This document shows positions 55,878-64,000 of a DNA stretch of 64,000 nt, piece after piece; position 1 is the stretch's first letter, and each line of letters starts with the position of its first letter. A program made the translations under genes and the position numbers. Below the pieces are notes generated by a model. It was given only the letters and a program-made list of their open reading frames with translations. It had not been told where the DNA came from and did no database searches. The stretch is from Rhea pennata (lineage: Eukaryota > Chordata > Aves > Rheiformes > Rheidae): assembly GCF_028389875.1 (NCBI RefSeq), contig NW_026907680.1:868001-932000 (forward strand), written 5' to 3'.

Positions 55878-56221
55878 GGAAAGCCCACAATTTTCTCAGC
55901 CCGGTCTTCAAGTATGGCCTCAGAAGGCAAGTGGGCCTCTTGGCATGCTGGGCTGCCACCTTCAGCAGGAGCGCTCCTGAAGGGGTTGAATTCTTGCTTT
56001 TCTCTTTACTCATACAGTTTCAAGAAGAAAACAAGAACTCCCCGGCCTTGTCCCCTGCCACACTGAGATAACTGTGGCTCCTACGGGCTCCATTTGCACA
56101 ACCACCCAGGAAGAGTCTGCATAGGTATTGTCAGAGAAGGAAAGCTCCTCAGATCCACTGGAGATGTGGGCCTTCCACTTGTGTATGCACTGTTCTTCCC
56201 AGGCTCCGACAAAGGAAAGGC

Positions 56222-57072
56222 AGACTTTATGCACCCTGAGAGCTCCTGGAGAGACAACACAGCAGGGCCAGCAAGCAGACGGGCTCTGCTGGACCTCCTA
56301 CTTAAAAAGAAGGGAAGGCTGCATGCGGATATCAAGACTGGCAGCAACCTTGGCTGCAGTGGCCGTGAGAGTGTGGAGCTGAGGATCCTGAGAGGATGGA
56401 AGAGCACAAAATGTGGGATGCCAACACTAGACTGCAGCAGAGCAGACTTTGGCCTCTACAGGCAGCTGTCTAGGAGAACCCCATGCCAGAGGCTCCCAGA
56501 AGTAAGAGGGAAATCAAAGAAAGCTTCTTTGGAGTCCCGGAGTTCCTCCTCCAGGCTGTGTCCAATTCTGGGCTCCACAACACAAGAGAGACGTGGAGCT
56601 ACCAGGTGGAGTCCTGCCCCGGAAGGGCTACTAAGATCAGGAAGGGAGTGGAGCATCTCTCCCACAGGGAACGGTGGAGAGAGCTGGGCCTGTTCAGCCT
56701 GGGGCAGAGAAGGCTGAGGGGGGGAATCTCAGCAATGTGTATAAGTATCTGCAGGGTGGGTGTCGAGAGGATGGGGCCAGACTCTGTTCAGTGGAGCCCA
56801 GCGATAGGATGAGAGGCAACAGGCCAGAGTGAAACCCAGGAAGGTCCATCTGAAGACAAAGGAATAAGCCTTTTCCCTGGGAGGAGTGACAGAGCACTGG
56901 AACAGGTTGCCCAGAGAGGCTGTGGAGTCTCCATGCCCGGAGACAGTCAGAAGCCGTCTGGACAGGGTCCTAGGCAAGCTGCCCTAGGTGACCCTGCGTG
57001 AGCAGGGCAGGTGCACTAGAGGCTCTCCAGGTCCCTTCCAACCTCAAAGAGCTCTGTGATTCTGTGGTTCTG
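56222..57072 (+). mobile_element. CR1 LINE, longer 3' portion
   Basis: It runs from a degraded ORF2/3' region through 'gggcctgttcagcctggggcagagaaggc', 'gaacaggttgcccagagaggc' and the 'gaccctgcgtgagcagg' hairpin to 'tctgtgattctgtggttctg'. It lies within a 1.9-kb segment (56,220-58,160) that is present only in the right copy of gene X. Confidence 0.85.
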
Positions 57073-58160
57073 AGAGCTGAGGCCAGGTCCTGCACAGGGC
57101 CGTGCAGGGAGAGCTCCTGTCATGCCAGGGCTGGCTGAGTCTTGCCATGGCCCTGGCATCACTGCAGCTTCTGCTCACATGCTGCGTGGGATGGAAAGCA
57201 GAGAGAGCCTTTGTGGAGGCTCTGTGCAGGTGTTTGGGCTGCTTGATGGCCTGGTCAGGTTGCTGTGTCCACCTGTAGATGAGGTTGAGGTGAGACTTCA
57301 GCCCAGGCTTAGCCCAGGTAGAGCAGGGCTGCAGCCTGGGTCATTGCAGGCTGCTCAGGTGCTGTCCTGCCACTGGGGCCAGGCGTGGACCCTTGTCTCT
57401 GGCACGCAGCCCTCCCCGGCGAGGCCCATGCACAGCACCCACAAGCGGGTAGTGCCAGGCCAGCGTGCACCTGACACCTTCATGTTCACCATCAACCCAG
57501 CTGTCCCTGCCCTACCTCGGGGCAGGGATCTCGCCCCAGGCACCGGGGCTGCAGCTCGGCCGCCTTCCCCTCAGCACGGTCACACGGCAGGTCCTGGCCT
57601 GGCAGCAGCGCCGGCAGCAGCCGCTCTCCCAGCCCCCGGGGCTCCGCACGCTCCAGCTGGGGAAAGACGTGGCTGCGTTTGCAGAGCTCGCGGGGCTTTA
57701 GTCTCCTGGGGCTCCAGCCAGAGATGTCTGTTCCCGAGGTGCTGGAGCAGGTCAGGCTGCTTCCCGCAGCAGGAAGCCCAGCTGCAGCTGGCTCCAGCGC
57801 TGCGCCTGGCACAGCTGCATCCCAGCCCGGGGCAGGAGCTGCCAGCAGCGGCGGTCTCAGCCACAGGGGCCTCAGCTCTCCCTGCCTACCCGTAGGGCAT
57901 AGACAGCAGGAAAGCATAGCACAGGCACGTTCTGTGAATATGATAGTGCTTGATGTTTGCCACAGCTCTTATCCATTGCTAAGCACGAGCAGTACTGACC
58001 AGGCCAGAAGGTGGGCTTTCTTGAAGAAAAGCCGAGCAGTCCTTAAGCACTGCCAGCCCCCTTGGACATCTTCAGATACTGCAGGCTCTTGTAGATGGAA
58101 ATTCATCATTCAAAGGTCATTTCTCCAGAGACTAATTCAACCTCTTTCACAACAATTGCT
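57073..58160. other. Right-copy-specific segment after CR1
   Basis: No recognised gene. A 257-codon plus-strand ORF (57,122-57,895) runs through a GC-rich stretch, with a Pro/Ala/Gly-rich C-terminal half typical of chance opening. Similarity to the other copies resumes near 58,160 (ccctgctttgggacagg). Confidence 0.4.
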
Positions 58161-58551
58161 CCTCTGCAGTCCCTGCTTTGGGACAGGACTATTTCAAAGC
58201 AGCGAGCTCATCAGAGCAGTGCTTTTTGCTCCAGGATCTTTTGCTTGCCCAGCACTGAGCTGTTCTTCTACAGCTTTTGCCAGTTGCTGGAATGTCCACA
58301 AACCTATTGCCTAACGCTGGCATTTTTGAATGTCATCCCATGCAGTGTCATTTATTGGCCTCTGAGAATTTATCAGATCATGTGGGATGGAGGAAGACAG
58401 TGAGGGTCTTCGTGGTTGGTTTAAATACTCCTGTAGATGAGCTTTCCTGGAAGCAAGGCTGTTTCGACAGGGCAAGTTATGTGTGTGTGTTCTAAGCTGA
58501 CCAACGGCGTAAGAAGATGTTGTCTCTGGGTTTAAACAAAATGTATGGTGC

Positions 58552-58555
58552 ATAT
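58552..58555. other. CR1 empty insertion site, right copy
   Basis: A single atat lies between flanks that are separated by CR1 in the left (5,051) and middle (25,473) copies. This is the pre-insertion state. Confidence 0.85.
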
Positions 58556-58776
58556 CCAGTGGAATTTCCTTCACTCAAGAGCCCATTGAGTGATAATCAA
58601 ACACAAAAAATCAAATGTCTTCCTCTGTATGGGCCCCTTTCATTTTGAGTTCCTCTGAGGGCTTTACATCTCTCTACATTTTTGCACCATCCACTCCCAA
58701 GTACTATTTATTTCCACAAACGTTTTGGGCTGTGTGTGCTGTAAAACTAACATTGGATCTTTTTCCCCTCTCCCAG

Positions 58777-58969
58777 GTGCAGGTGAAGTTGGAAGTGCAT
58801 GTGTTGGCCTCCACGCATCTACTGAAGGATCTGCAGCAAATGCAGATGTACCCCAGGACTCCACTTTCCAGGGCAATACAGAGGAATCGTGATATTCTGA
58901 GCAGAAAGGATGTGGCTTGCACAAAAGACTATGCAAAGCTGGTGAAAAATATTTGCTTTACGCAGCACG
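58777..58969 (+). CDS. Gene X exon Xb, right copy
   Basis: Open between TCTCCCAG and CACG|GTAATGG. It is 18 nt (six codons, around QMYPRT) longer than the 175-nt left and middle versions and otherwise very similar. The in-frame length difference is compatible with coding. Confidence 0.5.
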
Positions 58970-59394
58970 GTAATGGTTTCCCACTAAGTGGTCTGGCTGT
59001 GAGAAATCCTTGCTGCAGGCTGAACCTAAACTCCAAGGCGTTTCAAAAGTTGCCAGGCACACTGCACTTCCCTCTAACAAGCCTGCAGGGATACGGAGCT
59101 TGTCTGGCACCGTAAAGTCCATGTCCCTTCTCGTGCGAGTAACCAACTGGCTAACCTTTCTTCTGCAGCTTGGTGGAGCTGCCTAAGTATTTTGTATGGA
59201 AGCACACGTGTGGGCTTGCTCAAGTCAGGTGCTGCCTTTTAGCCACAGCAGTCCCTCTGCTCCCTTCCATTCTCGTCCTGCTACAGACATGTAGCGTTTT
59301 CAGCGTTCTCTTAGCACTGAGCACATTGCTCTTGGATCTGTTCTGTGTCCCCTACTTCAGTCCTCCTGCAGTGGAAAACCCTGTAGTGAAGCCG

Positions 59395-60320
59395 AAAGCT
59401 TTCCGAGGGCTCAGCCGGCAGCGCTGGGCACTACAGATTGCTGCTGCTTCCGTGCGCCTCTGGAGGTGGCTGTAAAAGCACGGTCGAGTGAGAGGAGTGC
59501 CAAGACAACTACAGTGTGGTTTTGTTATACAAATTTCACTACGCCACGTTGGTTTGGAGATACCTTAATGTTGCAGCTCTAGAGGCTTTCAGGCACTAGA
59601 CTAACCACGCTGCCACTCCGGGGACACTTCCTCTGAGAAGTCCAGGGATGTTAAGATACAGGTGTGTCTGTCCCCGCCTCCTCATTCCTCAATCCCTTCT
59701 AGAAGCTGGCCTGACAGACGAGCCAAGCTTTCAGTTACTGTGACTTGCTGGTCACGCCAGAGCTGTAGCCCTGCTGAAGGGCAGAGTAAAGGGTGTCTGA
59801 GTAACACGAGTTTCTCAGCGAGTTCTCTGCCGTCATCGAACACCCGCATTTGTCATCCCACAGCTGCACGCGTGCCCCTTGGAGGGCAGTGATCCCAGGC
59901 TGCTGGGACAGGGGAAGTTCCTTCCAAGGGCTGCTGAGGAAGAGCAGTTGTACTGCGGGGAAGAAAGAGCTCAGAAATTCTCTTCTACCTAGGATTTCTC
60001 AGTCCCTGAGAGGCAGGAGCCGTCACCTGGCTTCAGCGGTGCTTGGGAAGTGACTTGCGCCTCATCAGCTCCTAGGCCAGCAGCAGGCACGTGGATTTCC
60101 TCCTGGTTCTGATGCCACTTCTCCCGAAGAACCACCAGCACCAGGCCCAGTGCCCCTTTGGGAGCTTCCGAGGTCACTTCTGGTAGGCCAGGAGCAGGCC
60201 CACTGCTGCTGCTCCACTTCAGGAGGTCACTTCTGCCTCAGGACCTGACAGGTCAGTGGCAGGCCCAGGACGGCAGTGCTGACTGCGAGGCCACTACTCC
60301 CTCAGGCCCGGAGAGACCAG
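59395..60320. other. Right-copy-specific segment with degenerate repeats
   Basis: About 930 bp with no counterpart in the left arm, where the flanks are joined near 4,200-4,250. 60,050-60,320 consists of imperfect repeats built on 'aggccagcagcaggc' and 'gaggtcacttctg' motifs that lead into the shared 'ggcaggcagaaggctttgatgc' sequence. No gene recognised. Confidence 0.5.
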
Positions 60321-60714
60321 TGGCAGGCAGAAGGCTTTGATGCTGAGTGTGAGGGCACTTGTGCCTTGCACCCGGGAGCGTCGCAGCAGGAAAATGGTGT
60401 CAGTGCTGACAGGGAGGTGATTCCAGCCACACCCACTTGGAAGCCAGGAGGAGGAACCTTGCTGCTGCTTCTGCTAGTGAGCTCACTTGTGCCTCAAGAC
60501 CTGAGAGGCCACCAGTGGCCACAAGGCTGCTGTTAGTGCCTGGGAAGGAGCAACCAGCCTGGGGAGGCAGCAGGGGTGTTGGCAAGCTCAGTGCCGGAGG
60601 GGAGAGCAGCAGGTGTTGTGCAGCTGCCTCCAGGAGGGCTCCACGCTGTCTCCCATTGCTTCTTCATCAATGTCCTGATGAAGCAGGGACTTGGTGCGTA
60701 ACCAGGGAGGGGTG

Positions 60715-61425
60715 CTGATACCTGGCTGTGCTGGAAAGGAGCTTTTCAGAGAAGGACCTGGGGGCTGTGGTGGGCACCAAGCTGACCATGAACCAGCAAT
60801 GTGCTCTGGTGGCAAAGAGCAGCCATGGTATCCTGGGCTGCATCAGGAAGAGCATTGCCAGCAGGTGGAGGCAGGTGATCCTTCCCCTCTGCTCAGCACT
60901 GGTGAGGCCGCACCTGGAGAGCTTGGTCCACCAGCACAAGAGAAACATGGACCTACTGGAGTGAGTCCAACCACAAAGAAGACTAAGGGCCTGGAGCATC
61001 TCCTGTATGAGGAGAGACAGAGATAGCTGGGCCTGTTCAGTGTGTAAGGGGAGAAGGCTCAGAGCAATTTGAATGTACAGAAGTACCTGATGGGGACATG
61101 GCATAAAGAAGACAGAGACAGATTCTTCTGTGACAGCCAGTGGCAGGATGGGAGGCAACAGGCACATGTAGAAATACAAGAAATTCCATTGAAATATAAG
61201 AAAAGACTTTCTACTGCAAGAGCGATGGAAGACTGGACCAAGTTGCTCAGCAGGACTGTGAGTCTCCATCCTTGTTGCTGCTCAAAACCCAACTGGACAC
61301 AGTCTCAGTCAGCATGCTCCAGGTATACCTCCAGGTATAAAAGAAAAGAGGGTGGAGGCAGATGTTCTCTTCCAGAGGTGCTTTCCAACTTCAGCAATGT
61401 GTTGATTCAGTGATTTGGTGATGCT
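60715..61425 (+). mobile_element. CR1 LINE 3' fragment (old), right arm
   Basis: Inverted counterpart of 3,103-3,835. The order is intact: 'ctgggctgcatcaggaagag', 'cctgttcagtgtgtaagggg', 'gatgggaggcaacaggcac', degenerate end at 'gattcagtgat'. Divergence from young CR1 copies in the window is high. Confidence 0.65.
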
Positions 61426-61520
61426 GCCATTTGTGAAGTCACTTGTGAGCTGCCTAGAGGAACTTTGCTTCTCCATGGAAGAACTCCTCTGTATCACAGA
61501 GCAGTCAGTGCCTCTGCAAA

Positions 61521-62152
61521 TTACTTCTCAAGGGCTTCAACGAGGGGTGGGGGCTTTTTCTTCAGGGCCTCGTACAGGCGATCCTTGCACCAGGGAGTCC
61601 AGCTCAGCAACAGCCTGAACAGCTCACGCATCATGGTGTGGGATGGTTTCTCCGCCAGAATTCTTTGGTATTGCTCAAAGTCCAGAACGTCCCCGAGCAG
61701 GAGGTCCAGGACACCTTTCACTTCAACAACACGTTCAATCAGCTCCACTCGGTGCCTATTGACAAAGTGTTCCCCTGGGGAAGACAGAAGCAAAGGGTTA
61801 GTCATCTGTGGACACACTGGTGCTCCTTCAGCTGCTTCACAGGTCATGGAGCAGCAGCCACTTCACAGCGGGGTTTGCCTGAGCTAGCACGACCCAAGGA
61901 GGAAATGAACGGCACCACGGAGCACCCAGTCCTCTCTGCTATTAGTGGGTGATGGCACCGTCTAGCCAAAAGCCGAAAGCATTCTAGTGTGAATGTCTAA
62001 TTCAAACTGGGGCTGTGCCGGGGCCAATGCTGTGTTTTAGAGTGTGTGTTTGAGCCCCTGCCCCTGGTTTTGAGGCGTTTCGCCCCCAAAAGTCTCACCT
62101 GTCACTGCCAACATTTGAGCAGATTTGGGGATTTGTTCTCTGCCCCTAAAGC
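61521..62152 (-). CDS. CARD-domain gene fragment (ASC/NLRP1-type CARD), right copy
   Basis: Minus-strand exons 62,152-62,099 (54 nt, one codon shorter than the left copy, still in frame) and 61,774-61,521 (254 nt, TAA) have the same acceptors and donors as 2,378-3,007. The CARD differs from the left copy at only a few residues (for example HFVNRHRVE for HFVDRHRVV, and LLSW for MPSW), and its core motifs FEQYQ and CKDRLYEAL are unchanged. As in the left copy, no partner domain is identified upstream toward 63.2 kb, where a CpG-rich stretch could serve as promoter. If expressed it would supply a CARD-only or CARD-terminal adaptor acting in inflammasome-type signalling; that role is inferred from the fold alone. 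Confidence 0.72.
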
Positions 62153-63236
62153 CTGTGGGACAGCAAAACAGAAAAGAAATGAGAGGGGAAGCAATGGGAG
62201 GGAGCTCCAATCTTGCACAGTCGACGGGGCGCTGCAGAAGGGAGGGACAGAGCAGACACCTTTCCAAAGGAGGCTCCTTCCCTTAGGGGACCAGGACTCC
62301 CAGGCCACCTCCCAGCCTTGCTGGTGACCCTCTCTCATGGCTGCTCCCATCCCCATCGAGCCAGTGCCATCAAGTGACAGCACAGCTAACTGCAGCCCTA
62401 TCAGAGACCACCACCGCGCGGTGTGAACTGGCCATGGGAAATGCTGGAGCTACGGATGATGTTCCATGAGCACCTCTGACAGGGAGGAGACATCCCATCA
62501 CCTGGTTCAACCCGTATGTCTTGCTGGGAACTCACTGCATTGGAGTTTTAAGCTAATTTCAGACAGTGTCATGGCAAAAACAGTCAATCGAGCTCATCAC
62601 CCTTGGTTTGTTCTGCAGCAACCACACACATGCCAACATGGCTGCCCCAATAACACGCCAATGACACACACACGCCAACGACACGGCTGCCCCTTTCACA
62701 GGCAAAGACATGGACACGGCAGCCCCACGCACACGGCAGCCCCACGCACACCCATGTGCAGGGCAATTGGGACCAGTGGGACAACATCCCCCCTGCCCCC
62801 CTTACACCCTGGGGGCCCAGGTGTCCAGGCACCCCTCAGCCCCCCACCCTGGGGGGCATCCAAGACCCCGCTGGGCCCCACCACCCCAGGGACCCAGCAT
62901 CCGGACACCCCACTGCCTCCCCCCACACCAGGCGTCCAGGCCTCCCGACACCCCTCTGCCCCCCTCACACGAGGGGTCCAGGCGTCCGGGCCCCTCCTTC
63001 CACATGCCCAGGAAATCCCCATCCCTTCCCACGCCAGGGGCCCAGGCGTCCGAGCACCCTCCCCCCACCCCCGTTACCCGAGCGCCGGCTCGGACGCCTG
63101 GGCCCCTCCCCGCGCCCCCTTCCCTCCCCCAGGCCCAGCGATGCCGCTGCCGCCCCGCGCCGGGAACTGCAATCCCAGCAGGCAGCGCGGCCGCCGAGCC
63201 CCGCCCCCTCCCTGGCGCCTCCTCGAGCCCTGACAG

Positions 63237-63716
63237 AGGGGACGAGAGAGACACGGAGCTGCTGGAGAGAGGGCGGCGTGGGGCTGCGAAGGTGGTCGGG
63301 GGCTGGAGCAGCTGCCCTCCGAGGAACGGCTGCGAGAGCTGGGGCTGTTTAGCCTGGGGAGGAGAAGCCTGAGGGGGATCTTATCAGTGTGTCTAAGTAC
63401 CTGAAGGGAGGGTGTCAAGGGGACGGGGCCAAACTCTTTTCAGTAGTGCCGTGCGACAGGACTAGAGGCAGCGGGCACAAACTGAACCAGCGGACGCTCC
63501 GCCTGAATATGAGGAGGAATTTCTTCACAGTGACAGTGACCGAGCACTGGGAGAGGTTACCCAGAGAGGTGGAGGAGTCTCCTTCCCTGGAGAGATTCAA
63601 GGCCTCTCTGGATGCAGTCCCATCTACGATGGTCTAGGTGACCCTGCCTGAGCAGGGAGGTAGGACTAGATGATCTCCACAGGTCCCTTCCAACCTTCCT
63701 GATTCTGTGATTCTGC
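63237..63716 (+). mobile_element. CR1 LINE 3' end at the arm boundary
   Basis: A little-diverged CR1, from 'gagagagacacggagctgctgg' and 'ggctgtttagcctgggg' to the hairpin 'gaccctgcctgagcaggg' and 'gattctgtgattctg'. It sits exactly between the inverted arm ending at 63,235 and a further repeat starting at 63,717. Confidence 0.92.
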
Positions 63717-64000
63717 TGAGCCTGCTCACCTCAAGGCCAGCTCTGGGCTCCGCTACTCTCCTTCCTACCTGCCCTCAGGCTCTGCAACTCCACTAGTTCC
63801 CAAGTGCTACAGCCCAGGTGGCCATGGACTCTGCTGGCACCAAGCCTCCGGGGTGGCCGCTTCCCCTTCTGGCCCTGGGCACCCGCCTTCTTCCCCTCAC
63901 GCCCGCAAAAGCCCAGCACTCAAGGGCACCCAAGACACACACAAGAGCTGGCAGTTCCCTCCCACCACGCAGCCAGCACTGGGCCCCAGCAAGGGGGGCC
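63717..64000. repeat. Third copy of the 8.4-kb / 48.6-kb segment (window edge)
   Basis: Direct match to about 8,367-8,650 and 48,577-48,890, beginning gcctgctcacctcaaggcc. It runs off the window and implies another CCDC81-like unit to the right. Confidence 0.85.

Larger units (their letters stand above)
60321..63235. repeat. Right arm of the inverted duplication (CARD part)
   Basis: Reverse complement of about 1,275-4,240: CR1, CARD exons, the 'cccaccccagggacc' imperfect repeats (62,800-63,060) and the GC-rich end. Homology stops at about 63,235, where a young CR1 begins. Confidence 0.8.

Overview
The window looks like nuclear DNA from a bird. It carries many CR1 LINE 3' ends closing in the ATTCTGTG-type tail, a degraded class I (gammaretrovirus-like) endogenous retrovirus, and a vertebrate gene (TMEM209) whose exons all have consensus splice sites. 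No bacterial or phage content is seen.

Layout. (1) 1-26,888 is a mosaic of segmental duplications. It holds a 3' fragment of a plus-strand multi-exon gene ending in a Ser/Gly-rich exon (copy C, 1-1,131), a two-exon CARD gene fragment (2,378-3,007), an unidentified gene 'X' on the minus strand (about 4,200-7,000), and a large minus-strand CCDC81-like gene (copy A) from its ATG at 21,308 to a Ser/Gly-rich last exon at 8,988. Copy A has two HU-like domain regions at its 5' end and, further 3', a ladder of about 1.6-kb exon blocks. A second copy of X lies on the plus strand at 23.7-26.9 kb. (2) 26,889-32,650 is the retrovirus: complete 5' LTR, primer binding site, broken gag-pro-pol, no recognisable env, and only a stub of the 3' LTR. 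(3) 33,967-45,962 is TMEM209 on the minus strand, with 14 coding exons that can be joined in phase into 567 codons. A tandemly duplicated CpG-island promoter follows at 46.4-47.9 kb. (4) 48,054-64,000 repeats the left side: copy B of the CCDC81-like gene (5' exons deleted, fewer exon blocks, Ser/Gly exon collapsed to 39 codons), a third copy of X (plus strand), a second CARD fragment (minus strand), and the start of a further repeat at 63,717.

Organisation. One conserved single-copy gene, TMEM209, is embedded in a duplicated array whose units pair a CCDC81-like gene with gene X and a CARD gene. Left and right flanks are related partly in direct and partly in inverted orientation, and several junctions fall in or beside CR1 elements or at the retrovirus. 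The TMEM209 splice structure and the CCDC81-like 5' exons are the firmest calls. The 3' exon blocks of the CCDC81-like genes show phase-compatible exons but also frame lesions, so I treat them as decaying or only partly coding. Protein identities come from recognising family motifs by eye; no database search was possible.
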